Part shown: positions 27,290-35,961 of the stretch, piece by piece | How positions within the stretch are numbered: position 1 is the stretch's first letter | Layout of the letters: every line of letters starts with the position of its first letter | DNA from: Corallococcus carmarthensis | GTDB taxonomy: Bacteria > Myxococcota > Myxococcia > Myxococcales > Myxococcaceae | Reading direction: 5' to 3' | Length of the DNA stretch: 64,000 nucleotides | Assembly (NCBI RefSeq): GCF_003611695.1 | Contig: NZ_RAWE01000003.1 | Coordinates: 1-64,000 of the forward strand | Made by a program: the position numbers and the translations under genes | Notes under the pieces: model-generated | What the model was told of the DNA's origin: nothing | Database searches by the model: none | Seen by the model: only the letters and a program-made list of their open reading frames with translations

Positions 27290-28513
27290 TCAATCACCAA
27301 CAGTATGACACGATGCGACGAGCGCGAGGTTGCGCGGAGACAGGCGTGGATCGAAGAGCTGGAGGAGCTCGACCTGGAAGCCCAGCTCCTCCAGCAGGAG
27401 CGCGCGATCGAGCAGGAGCACGACCTCCAACGCCCTCGCGAAGCGGTCTCTCAGCAGATGGCAGAGCAAGAGGTCCCGCGTCTCGACGCGAACGGACACC
27501 TCGAAGGCATCCAACTCAGCGTCCGTCATGCCGGCATCCAGGCCCAGGCGCTCCAGGCGGTCGCGCGCATAGACGGCGAAGCGTCCGTCATAGAGCGTCC
27601 GGGGCGCGTCCCCTGCCCTCACGAAGCCGCGCTCGGGGAAGCGCTGTCTCGACAGGAGATCGAACGCGAAGCGCCACGCGTACACCTGCTTCATCCGCGC
27701 GAACTCCACCTCGGTCTTGTGATGCCGTCCCCGCGTCGTCAGTGCCAGGGCATGCGGGGTGAAGGGCAGCGGATGCGCGCTCCCGAAGCGGGAGACGGGG
27801 TAATCCCTCGGGGCCTCCAGCTTGTCGTAGCAGCAGCCGATGTTCAGGACGAAGCCCGCCCCCTGGCTCTTGCGGAGCTGCGTGAGGGCGAGCGGCCCGC
27901 AGGTGTGCAGACCGATGGAGGCCCGGTCCCGGCCGTGGAAGAGCGGATCGATTCGCGGTTGGAGCCCGTCCTCGACGGAGGCCTGGATGAAACACAGGGT
28001 GTCCCCGCCCGGGGGGTGGGTTTTCGTCAGCCACCGCCGGCCCTTGTCCTGCAACGCGGCGTCCCGGTCGATGCTGTGGAAGGTCCACCCGAACGTCCGC
28101 GCACAGAGGCGGGCGAGATGTCCCATGCCGCCGCCGATATCGACCGCATGGTGGATGAAGCGCGTTCTGGGCGCGAGCAGGGCGAGCACCCGCTCGAGTT
28201 CGTGGGTCTTCTTGGCGCTGAGTCCCTGCGTCTCGGCGACCGTCAGTGCGTGAAGGCCCTCATGCCAGGGCAGCGCCGTCAGTTCCTGGAGCGCGCCCAG
28301 GAGCGCATGCAGGGACGGAGGCGGGACGCCCACGAGCGCCCCCTGGTCCAGCCGCCGCTCGCCCGCTTCATCGAGTGACCGGGCATAGGCCAGCCACTCC
28401 TCGGGATAGGCGGCGCCGGACCCGGGCCAGCCCTGGAGGATGGAGCGGGACCAGAGCGGGGACCAGGGCTGGAGTTGGTGCGTGAGCGCCTCGAGTCGCG
28501 CCTGGAAATCCAT
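27290..28513 (-). CDS. METTL25-like SAM methyltransferase
   Basis: 407 aa, cytoplasmic. The central segment carries AVDIGGGMGHLARLCA (SAM motif I), FHSIDRDAA (motif II) and IGLHTCGPLA followed by VLNIGCCYDKL, the signature of the Methyltransf_32/METTL25 family. No substrate is established for the bacterial members that I know of. The last 30 codons are the source of the duplicated 80-bp repeat found at 26513-26592. It starts 18 bp after the stop codon of the upstream lipase-type gene and is read in the same direction, so these two may form a unit. Confidence 0.82.
   Translation of the reverse strand: MDFQARLEALTHQLQPWSPLWSRSILQGWPGSGAAYPEEWLAYARSLDEAGERRLDQGALVGVPPPSLHALLGALQELTALPWHEGLHALTVAETQGLSAKKTHELERVLALLAPRTRFIHHAVDIGGGMGHLARLCARTFGWTFHSIDRDAALQDKGRRWLTKTHPPGGDTLCFIQASVEDGLQPRIDPLFHGRDRASIGLHTCGPLALTQLRKSQGAGFVLNIGCCYDKLEAPRDYPVSRFGSAHPLPFTPHALALTTRGRHHKTEVEFARMKQVYAWRFAFDLLSRQRFPERGFVRAGDAPRTLYDGRFAVYARDRLERLGLDAGMTDAELDAFEVSVRVETRDLLLCHLLRDRFARALEVVLLLDRALLLEELGFQVELLQLFDPRLSPRNLALVASCHTVGD
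27320..27410 (-). repeat. direct repeat copy B, within the methyltransferase gene
   Basis: 91 bp inside the 3' end of the METTL25-like gene. It matches copy A at 26513-26592, 807 bp away. It carries 11 extra bases (27350-27360) relative to A and keeps the reading frame, so B is the functional, presumably original copy. Confidence 0.9.
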
Positions 28514-28531
28514 GTCGGCGCATCCTATGCG

Positions 28532-29533
28532 TCACTCACCCTGCCGTCGGTGGAGAGCGCGCTGATTCTCTGCCGGGCCCGCTGCGGCGGCGCTCGGCGG
28601 GACGTGTGCTTCCACCCAGCCCACGATGTCTCCGACGACCTTCGCCGCGTCCGGCTCGTGCGCGAGGTCATGGCGCTGGCCCTCGTAGATGATGAGGCGC
28701 TTGTCGGAGCTCGTGGCCTGCTCCACCAGGGCGCGGCTGCCATCGATGGAGGTGATGACGTCCTCGCCCCCGTGCACCACCAGCAGTGGGAGCTTCAGGT
28801 CCTGGAACTTCCCATCCAGCGCTTCGATGGCGGCGATGAGCGCCTTGGCGGAGCGCGCGGGCAGCTTCTCGTGGGTGATGAGCGGATCCGCGAGGAACTT
28901 CTCCTTCTCCGGGCCGTCGTGCAGGAACATCTGGCTGTCCAGGTCCTGCGCGGGAAGCCCGGGGAGGATCGTGCCGAAGATCTTCGCCAGCCGCGTGTCG
29001 AAGCCAGTCACCCCCGGCGGCAGCACGATGCCCGCGCCGCTCAGGATGAGCCCGGACACGCCGGAGGCGTGCTGGAGCACGTAGTGCGTGGCGATGAGCC
29101 CGCCCATGCTGTGGCCGAACACCATCACCGGCACGCCCGGGTGTCGCGCGCGGGCCTCCTGGACGACGCCGTCCACGTCATCCACCAACTGCTGCATTGA
29201 CTCCATGCGCTGACGGTCCCCGCCGGAATGGCCATGGCCCCGGTGGTCCTGCGCGACGACGGCGAAGCCCTGGGCCTGGAGCGCTTCCGCGAGCCGGCCG
29301 TAGCGGTCGGAGTAGTCACGCAGGCCGTGGATGAGGACCACCACGCCACGCGCGGGCGGTTGGGTGGGCTCCCACCGGACGCTGCTCAGGCACATGCCGT
29401 CGGAGGCGGTCCGCTCGAAGCCGGGGGACGTGGCGGGACGCGTGCGGCACGCGGTGGCGGCTGCGCAGCCCTGCAACAGGACGAGCGCGGCCAGGGCGGT
29501 GAAGAAGGGGACGGCGGGAAAGGGCTTGTTCAT
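28532..29533 (-). CDS. monoacylglycerol-lipase-like lipoprotein (S33/Hydrolase_4)
   Basis: 333 aa. The signal peptide ends in lipobox LLQGC, so the enzyme is anchored to a membrane. The hydrolase part has VVLIHGLRDYSDRYG (oxyanion loop), AQDHRGHGHS, VFGHSMGGLIATHY (nucleophile) and the late GGEDVITS and GQRHDLAHE (Asp and His). This set is the classical monoacylglycerol lipase/lysophospholipase pattern, so lipids released from prey or self membranes are likely substrates. ATG at 29533 is chosen for the signal peptide. It lies 51 bp after the HD-GYP/LuxR gene and reads in the same direction. Confidence 0.9.
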   Translation of the reverse strand: MNKPFPAVPFFTALAALVLLQGCAAATACRTRPATSPGFERTASDGMCLSSVRWEPTQPPARGVVVLIHGLRDYSDRYGRLAEALQAQGFAVVAQDHRGHGHSGGDRQRMESMQQLVDDVDGVVQEARARHPGVPVMVFGHSMGGLIATHYVLQHASGVSGLILSGAGIVLPPGVTGFDTRLAKIFGTILPGLPAQDLDSQMFLHDGPEKEKFLADPLITHEKLPARSAKALIAAIEALDGKFQDLKLPLLVVHGGEDVITSIDGSRALVEQATSSDKRLIIYEGQRHDLAHEPDAAKVVGDIVGWVEAHVPPSAAAAGPAENQRALHRRQGE

Positions 29534-29584
29534 GGGGCCCCATTCACCATGCGGTGCCCAGGCCCACATCGGCCAGATGGCGGA

Positions 29585-31093
29585 TCACACGATGCCCGCG
29601 CGCGCGGCCACCAGTGAGGCGCCCGCGCGGGTGCTCACGCCCAGCTTTTCGTAGATGTGGATGGTGTGGTGCTGCACCGTGCGGTCCGACACCCCCAGCT
29701 TCCCGGCGATCTCCTTGTTCGTCGCTCCACCTGCCAGCAGGCGCAGCACATCCACCTCACGGGGCGTCAGCGCGGACGTGGGGCCGGGCTCGGGGACTCG
29801 CCGGACGTCCTTCGTCCCGGCCACCACCGCGACGCAGTCCGCGTCCAGCCTGCCCGCCTTCACCTCGGCCTCCAGGACCTGCTTCGCCAGGGCCGCGGCC
29901 CGCGCGGGACGGTGGGGCCGCTCCTCCTGGAGCGCGACCCAGACGTCGGCCACCGCGAGCAGTCGCGCGGCGCGGGACAGGCCCGCGGGCGGAAGGCCCC
30001 GGGGATAGCCTCCGCCATCCAGCCGTTCGTGATGCGCGCCCGCGAGCCGCGCCGCGTCCCGCAGCATGGGCGTGGCGGTGAGCAGCTGCTCGGTGGCGTG
30101 GGCATGGCTCCGGGAGGTCTCCCGGTCCGAGGGGGACCAGTCGGGTTGCAGCCACAGGCCGGTGGGCAGGGTCACGTGTCCCAGGTCATGCAGGTACGCC
30201 GCGAGCTGGAGCGCGGACTGCTCCGCCGCGTCCAGGCCCAGGCGGGGCGCGGCGGAGGCGCACGCTTCCGCCACGCGCCGTGAGTGTCCGCGCGTGAAGG
30301 GGCTCTGCAGGTCCGCGAAGTCCCCGAAGGTCGTCGCCAGCGCGGTGGCGTCGATGGTGGGCGGCGCTTCGAGCAGGCATGCTTCCGCCGCCTCGATGCG
30401 CGCATCCGACAAGGTCTGGAGCGAGGCAGTCGCGGCCAAGGCCCGCTTCGCCCACGCCGGGTCCAGCGTCGTCCCGGCTTGCAGCGCCAGGGCTTCCTGC
30501 GCCACGGCCGCGCCCGAGCCAACGAAGAAGACGACGGCCACATGCGCCGCCTGCGCGACGCGCCCGACCTCGAGCAGGTCCGTGCCGCCCAGCAATCGCG
30601 GGCCGCCCTCCCCGTCCCAGCGCTCGTACGCCTCATCGAGCCCCTGGAGCACTCGCGCGTCCAGCCCCAGGCCGGAGGCGAGCAGCCGCGCCGCGCCACA
30701 TGCCTCCGCGAACCATTCCGAGCGCAGCCGCCGCGAGGACGTCAGCAGACGCGCCAGCCCGGCGGTGCGGCGGGGCAGGCTGGGATTGGCGTCCAGGACC
30801 GAGCGTACGACATGCGCGGTACGGCCCGCGTCCCCGCGCAGCAGGTTGCGGCGCAGGTGCACGTCGTTGCCCAGCCGCGACTCCTCGGCGGCGTAGGCGG
30901 TGCAGCCCAGGTGGCGCAGCAGGCCCACGTAGAAGGCGGCCCGGGCGTCGGCCCGTGACAGGCCGCCGTCCAACGCCAGCTCCAGCGAGAACAGACCGGT
31001 CAGCAGGCTCTTCTCCCCCTCCAACCCATTGGCGAGGTCGAGCACGGAGGACAACGCGGAAAGCGAAGCCACCGGATCCTGGCGCAGGTTCAT
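29585..31093 (-). CDS. HD-GYP-like phosphohydrolase fused to LuxR-type HTH
   Basis: About 502 aa, cytoplasmic regulator. The first 250 residues are a helical sensor-like region. The HD domain follows with HDLGHVTLP and the HHERLDGGGYPRG motif, very near the HD-GYP consensus of cyclic-di-GMP phosphodiesterases, although the usual HDIGK is HDLGH here. The last 65 residues are a LuxR-type helix-turn-helix (LTPREVDVLRLLAGGATNKE, recognition helix VSDRTVQHHTIHIYEKL). A single protein may thus read or degrade a nucleotide signal and bind DNA. ATG at 31093 is preferred, as the in-frame extension upstream overlaps the divergent promoter region. It may be co-transcribed with the lipase-type lipoprotein. 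Confidence 0.87.
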   Translation of the reverse strand: MNLRQDPVASLSALSSVLDLANGLEGEKSLLTGLFSLELALDGGLSRADARAAFYVGLLRHLGCTAYAAEESRLGNDVHLRRNLLRGDAGRTAHVVRSVLDANPSLPRRTAGLARLLTSSRRLRSEWFAEACGAARLLASGLGLDARVLQGLDEAYERWDGEGGPRLLGGTDLLEVGRVAQAAHVAVVFFVGSGAAVAQEALALQAGTTLDPAWAKRALAATASLQTLSDARIEAAEACLLEAPPTIDATALATTFGDFADLQSPFTRGHSRRVAEACASAAPRLGLDAAEQSALQLAAYLHDLGHVTLPTGLWLQPDWSPSDRETSRSHAHATEQLLTATPMLRDAARLAGAHHERLDGGGYPRGLPPAGLSRAARLLAVADVWVALQEERPHRPARAAALAKQVLEAEVKAGRLDADCVAVVAGTKDVRRVPEPGPTSALTPREVDVLRLLAGGATNKEIAGKLGVSDRTVQHHTIHIYEKLGVSTRAGASLVAARAGIV

Positions 31094-31413
31094 CACGGGA
31101 AGATCTTGGCACGGAGACGGAGCAAGTGTCCGGAACACAGCGGGTCCTGGCCCGGAGCGCATCGGCCAATTGGCGGAGGCCCGACTGCCCGGGGACGCCA
31201 ACCCCACTGCCTTCGGCCGACGCACGACCGGCAAGACAGGGGCAATCCATGACACAGTAGCCCCCGTGAGGGGGACACATGGACGGGTCAGCCGGGCTTC
31301 CTCGCCCACGACCCGACGCAAAGCCGCCCGCTCCTCCAGCCAGACGGTGATGGGACTTGCGTATGTTCTCCGGCACGCGACACGCCGACAAACATCCCCC
31401 CTGGGACCTCCCC
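31094..31413. promoter_or_regulatory. divergent intergenic region, HD-GYP/LuxR and MYXO-CTERM protein genes
   Basis: 320 bp between start codons. It holds a perfect CCCCC-GTGA-GGGGG hairpin at 31261-31274 and, at 31357-31365, a CTTGCGTAT that recurs at 34339-34347 upstream of the next gene on this strand. The recurrence suggests a promoter element, but the function is unproven. No gene seen. Confidence 0.4.
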
Positions 31414-34281
31414 ATGAATACCGCCTCCCTGCTCCGGCGCTTCTGTCTGGCGCTTCCGCTGTTGTTCTCCTGTTCCACGCCGCCTCCTCCGGCGGCACCG
31501 GAAGCGGCGAAGGTGACGACGCGGGATGCCGCGCGGCTCGTGGCGCTTGGCGATGAGCGCACCTTCGGCCCGACCACGCCCCTGCCGTCCGCGTTCGACC
31601 AGCAACTGCCCGCGCTCTCCTCTGATGGCACCGGCTTCCTCGCGGTCTGGTCGGACGACGGGGCGCGTGGCGCCGGAAACATTCGCGGCGCGCGCATGGC
31701 GGCGGATGGAACGCTCGTCGACCCCGTGGGGTTCGCCATTGGCGAGGCGACGCAGTACTACCGCGTGGGTGCCCCCGGCGTCGTCTGGAACGGAAATGAA
31801 CATCTCGTGGTCTGGCAGCGCGGCTACTTTTCGGAGTCCGGGAACATCCTCGTCACCGTCGAGTCCGCGCTCGTCAGCCCGTCCGGCGCCATCCGGCGGT
31901 CCGCCCTGGCGCCGCGGCTGAACCTCCTGGTGCCGCAGGCCGTGAAGATCACCATGGGCGCCCACGGCTTCCTGGCGGCCTGGTCCGTTGGCACGCGCAT
32001 CATCGGCCTGCTCTTCGATGAGAGCGGTACCCCCGCGGCCCAGCCCATCGAGCTGATCGCGGGCAAGAGCCTGGGCGAGGGCCTGACGGTCATCTTCGAT
32101 GGCACGAACTACCTCGTCGTCGGGTCCGGGCAGCTCACCACCGGCGGGAGCCAGGGCATCTGGGCGCGCCGCTTCAACGCGTCGGGGGCGCCCGTGGATG
32201 CGGCGCCCTTCAGCCTGAGCGGCGATGTCCTCGCCGCCAGGCCCTCCGCGGCGCGGGTGGGCGACAACGTGCTCGTCGCATGGGAGGACGCGGGCTCGAC
32301 CGGGGGCGCGGAGTGGGACATCCAGGGCGCCCTCGTGACACCGGGCAGCACCGCGGCCGACCGGTTCCTCATCGCGGACGGGACGGCTGGCAATGGCAAG
32401 AAGCAGCCCGCCATCGCCTTCGACGGGACGCACGCGCTCGTGGCCTGGGCGGATGAGGCTTCCAAGCAGGTGCGCGCCGTGCGTGTCCCCGCGGCTGGCA
32501 GCGGTGGGCCGGGCGAGCCCATCACCGTGCTCGACCCGCAGGGGGTGGCCACGGAGCCTTGCGTGGCGTTCAGCGGCGGCAGCTTCCTGGTGGCGGGGAC
32601 CCGGTCCCTCCCCGTCGGTGGCAACGACGTCGTCGCCGCCCGCGTGAGTCCGGAGGGCACCCGCGTCGATGCGGCGCCCGTGACGCTTTCGGTGGGGGCC
32701 CCGGCGCAGATGACGCCTCGCGTGGCCTGGTCCCGGGACCGCGCGCTGATGGTCTGGTCAGCCTGGAACGGCGTGGCCTTGGACATCCACGGCGTCCGGC
32801 TGGATGCGAACTTCCAACCCCTGGACGGGACGCCGTTCGTCATCTCCGGTGCGGAGGGCAACCAGGATGAACCGGACGTGGTGTCGAACGGAGAGGACTT
32901 CCTCGTGGTCTGGCGGGACGACCGGAAGGATGACACCGGAACCCGGCGTGACATCTACGGCGCGCGAGTCACCGCGGAGGGAGCGGTGATGGACGCCCAG
33001 GGAATCGCCATCGCCGCGGGCGACCCGCCCGTGGGCCCTCCGACGGCGCGCCAGCATCCCCGGGTCGCCGTCGATGGCTACCGCTACGTCGTGGGCTGGT
33101 CGCACGACAACAGTGAGGTGGAACTCGCGCAGGTCAGCCCCCAGGGTTGGGTGAGCGGGAACGTCACTGTCGCGAAGGCGAACAACACCAGCAGCTTCGG
33201 GCTTGCCTGCACGCTGAATGGCCTCTGCGCGGTGGTGCTCCCGCTGGACTACCGGGGGTTCTCTCCCCTGGCGTTGTACCGGTTCGACTCCCTCCTGACG
33301 AAGTTGAACGAGGCGCCGATGTTCGTCTCGCCTCTCGAGGACCACACCCGGGCCGCGGGCCTCACGTTCGACGGCACCCAATTCGTGGCCGCCTGGATAT
33401 CCAACAAGAAGTCGAGTCCCGCGGTGCTCGCGGCCCGGTTCACGCCGGTGGGGACCGTGCTGGATGGAACACCGGTCGAGGTCGCGACCGAGGCGAACGC
33501 CAGCGAGCCCCAGCTCGCGTCGGACGGCCACGCCGTGCTCATGACGTGGGAGCAGCGCACCTCCGGCAGCTGGGACGTCATGGGACGGCAGTTCGACAAG
33601 GCGCTCGTGGGACCGCCAGCGGAGGCGCTCGCGAAGCGGCCCACGGACGAACGCGCCCCGTCGCTCGCGGTCTCCGCGGCCGGCGCGGTCATCGCCGTCT
33701 GGGAACTGGATGACCCGGGGCAAGGCGCCATAAGGGTGCACGCGAGCACGGGACGCCTCCTCTCCGTCCTGGGCACGGCCTGTGGCGCCGCGACCGACTG
33801 CGGCAGTGGCTTCTGCGTGGACGGCGTGTGCTGCGACTCCGCCTGCGGCGGTGGCACGTCCGACTGCATCGCATGCAGCATGGCGGCGGGCGCGGCGGCG
33901 GACGGGACCTGCGGTCCCCGGGCGGCCAATGCCACCTGCGACGACGGAGCGGCGTGCACGCAGAACGACCTCTGCCAGGGCGCGAGCTGCGTCGGAGCCC
34001 CCAAGACGGCGCCCTCGCCCGGCCCGTGTCAGGTCATCACCCCGGTGTGTGATCCCGAAACAGGGGACTTCCCCACCACGCAGGCGCCGGACGGAACCGC
34101 CTGCGACACGGGTGAGTGCCGCGCGGGAGCCTGCGTGCCAAAGAACGACCCTCCGGACGACGCCGAGCCGGAGGAGTCCGGCTGCGGCTGCACCACCGGC
34201 CCTGGCGCGGCGGGCACGTCGTTCATGCTCCTGCTGACGCTGACGGGAATCCTCTGGCGCCGGGCGGGACACGGCCGGTAG
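31414..34281 (+). CDS. surface beta-repeat protein with Cys-rich stalk and MYXO-CTERM-like signal
   Basis: 955 aa. The signal peptide ends in a lipobox-like LLFSCS. Then come about 700 residues of repeated beta-strands with a recurring pattern (SDGTGFLAVWSDD, DGTNYLVVGSG, DGTHALVAWADE, NGEDFLVVWRDD), typical of propeller-like secreted proteins. Residues about 805-920 are a Cys-rich domain (CGAATDCGSGFCVDGVCCD and CDDGAACTQNDLC) similar to growth-factor/dickkopf-type repeats seen in myxobacterial surface proteins. The C-terminus has ESGCGCTTG, a hydrophobic segment and a final WRRAGHGR, the MYXO-CTERM pattern for cell-surface sorting. Both a lipobox and a C-terminal signal are present, which is unusual. 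Function unknown, and adhesion or prey contact is only a guess. Confidence 0.83.
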   Translation: MNTASLLRRFCLALPLLFSCSTPPPPAAPEAAKVTTRDAARLVALGDERTFGPTTPLPSAFDQQLPALSSDGTGFLAVWSDDGARGAGNIRGARMAADGTLVDPVGFAIGEATQYYRVGAPGVVWNGNEHLVVWQRGYFSESGNILVTVESALVSPSGAIRRSALAPRLNLLVPQAVKITMGAHGFLAAWSVGTRIIGLLFDESGTPAAQPIELIAGKSLGEGLTVIFDGTNYLVVGSGQLTTGGSQGIWARRFNASGAPVDAAPFSLSGDVLAARPSAARVGDNVLVAWEDAGSTGGAEWDIQGALVTPGSTAADRFLIADGTAGNGKKQPAIAFDGTHALVAWADEASKQVRAVRVPAAGSGGPGEPITVLDPQGVATEPCVAFSGGSFLVAGTRSLPVGGNDVVAARVSPEGTRVDAAPVTLSVGAPAQMTPRVAWSRDRALMVWSAWNGVALDIHGVRLDANFQPLDGTPFVISGAEGNQDEPDVVSNGEDFLVVWRDDRKDDTGTRRDIYGARVTAEGAVMDAQGIAIAAGDPPVGPPTARQHPRVAVDGYRYVVGWSHDNSEVELAQVSPQGWVSGNVTVAKANNTSSFGLACTLNGLCAVVLPLDYRGFSPLALYRFDSLLTKLNEAPMFVSPLEDHTRAAGLTFDGTQFVAAWISNKKSSPAVLAARFTPVGTVLDGTPVEVATEANASEPQLASDGHAVLMTWEQRTSGSWDVMGRQFDKALVGPPAEALAKRPTDERAPSLAVSAAGAVIAVWELDDPGQGAIRVHASTGRLLSVLGTACGAATDCGSGFCVDGVCCDSACGGGTSDCIACSMAAGAAADGTCGPRAANATCDDGAACTQNDLCQGASCVGAPKTAPSPGPCQVITPVCDPETGDFPTTQAPDGTACDTGECRAGACVPKNDPPDDAEPEESGCGCTTGPGAAGTSFMLLLTLTGILWRRAGHGR

Positions 34282-34411
34282 CGCCACGAATAAAAGACAA
34301 CCGCGGTCCGCTCCCCCATGTGACCAGGAATGGGGGCCCTTGCGTATCTCGTACATCCCGTCCTCGCCCCGCGCCTGGGGCACGGGAGCACCGAAAGACG
34401 CACTGGGGGAA

Positions 34412-35899
34412 ATGATGAAACGACCTGGCTTGATCGCAGTCTTCCTGATGGGATTCCTGCCCGCCGCGACAGTAAGCGCCTATGTGCTCAACTCGGGGAA
34501 CCGGTGGAGCGACAATCCCTATGTCATTGATGTCATCACCGGCCCGTTCCAGAGCCACTTCGGACTGGACGCCACGCGCACCATGCACATGGCGCGCTCG
34601 GGCCTCCAGGCCTGGCTGAACGTGGGCGTGGGCTTCTCCACCAACCTCGCGTTCTACAACACGACGTCCAGCGCGTCTGACATCGAGATCGAAGCGAAGA
34701 CGTGCTGCGATGGCGACTGCACCTCGGGGTGCCTCGGACGCGCGACCAACGTCCCCTTCTCCGACAACTGCGCCCTCGACATCTACAAGAACACCAACAG
34801 TCCCCAGAGCTACTCGGACGACCGTACCGGCACCTGGGACATCCAATCCATCCTCTCTCATGAGTTCGGGCACTGCCTCGGACTGGGCCACCCCTCCAAC
34901 CCGGAGGAGGCCATCATGAAGCAGGGGCAGTACGCCTTCGCCGCCTATCCGAAGCGCTTCCCACGCGTGGACGACAAGACGGGCGGGCAGCACGCGCAGT
35001 TCATCGCGGACTACCCCATCCGGGTGCGGGAGCGCACCGGCGGCGCCTGGACCCAGGTGGCGAAGACCTCTGGCAGCGTCGGCGTGGCGACCCGCGCGGA
35101 TGGCTGGTCCCTGGTGGCCTATGAGACGGATCCCACCCGGGACACCACCAGCAACGTGGCCCACCTGGCCATCTCCGCCACCGGTGGCGTCAGCCCCGAG
35201 TGCATCAACTGGGACGAGTGGACGTACGACGGCGTGGCCGTCTCCGAGGACACCTCCGGCGGCTTCGCGAAGGCGTTCCTCGCGGCCAACGACGGAGGGC
35301 AGATCCTCGTCTACCGGAATATCTACCCCGCCCTCCTGGGCTGCATCACGGGGACGCGCACCCTGACGACGATGTCGTCCCGGCGCCGTCCCAGCCTCGC
35401 GTACGACGCGGGCACCGCCCGGCTCGTGATGGCCTTCATCGACCGGGACAGGGGCCTGCTGCGACTCTCCACCTCCGACAGCTCCGGGGCGTGGACGACG
35501 CCCACGCAGCTGAACACGGAGTGGACCGACGCGCCCGTCGGCATCGACTGCGGCTACTGGGCACCGGCCGGTGCGAACCGCTGCTTCATGGCCTTCCCCT
35601 CCGCGGATGGCACCCACCTCCTGCGCATCGCGGAGGGTTACATCAATGCCTCCGGCAACTACGTGCACGTGGGGACCTCCGTGGCCGGGGGCTGGACCCT
35701 CAACGTCGCGCCGGACCTCCAGATCATCAACGGGAACCGGCTGGAGATCATCCACGGGTCCACGGACAACACGCGCAACGCGTATATGTATGTCCGTGAT
35801 TGCAGCAGCGGGTGCACGGACTCCACGTATCCCCTGGATCAGCGGACCTACGTCGGCGGTGGCATCTCGAGCACGAAGCTGGTGACGGCAGCCCCATGA
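34412..35899 (+). CDS. exported matrixin-like zinc metalloprotease
   Basis: 495 aa. It opens MMKRPGL and then a Sec signal peptide of about 20 residues ending VSAYV. The catalytic domain (about 30-190) carries HEFGHCLGLGH, the extended HExxHxxGxxH zinc site of metzincins (matrixin/astacin type). MKQGQYA downstream is a candidate Met-turn. The remaining 300 residues are beta-rich, with strands (LVAYETDP, RLVMAFIDRD) like a propeller or sialidase fold, possibly a substrate-binding part. Several cysteine pairs (CCDGDC, SGCLG) agree with export. GGGGGA lies four bases before the ATG at 34412. It follows the MYXO-CTERM gene by 131 bp. Confidence 0.88.
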   Translation: MMKRPGLIAVFLMGFLPAATVSAYVLNSGNRWSDNPYVIDVITGPFQSHFGLDATRTMHMARSGLQAWLNVGVGFSTNLAFYNTTSSASDIEIEAKTCCDGDCTSGCLGRATNVPFSDNCALDIYKNTNSPQSYSDDRTGTWDIQSILSHEFGHCLGLGHPSNPEEAIMKQGQYAFAAYPKRFPRVDDKTGGQHAQFIADYPIRVRERTGGAWTQVAKTSGSVGVATRADGWSLVAYETDPTRDTTSNVAHLAISATGGVSPECINWDEWTYDGVAVSEDTSGGFAKAFLAANDGGQILVYRNIYPALLGCITGTRTLTTMSSRRRPSLAYDAGTARLVMAFIDRDRGLLRLSTSDSSGAWTTPTQLNTEWTDAPVGIDCGYWAPAGANRCFMAFPSADGTHLLRIAEGYINASGNYVHVGTSVAGGWTLNVAPDLQIINGNRLEIIHGSTDNTRNAYMYVRDCSSGCTDSTYPLDQRTYVGGGISSTKLVTAAP

Positions 35900-35961
35900 G
35901 CGGCGCTCGCGCAGGCCTGTCACGACACCTCACTGTGAATGACTTTCGGAGCAAGCCAATC

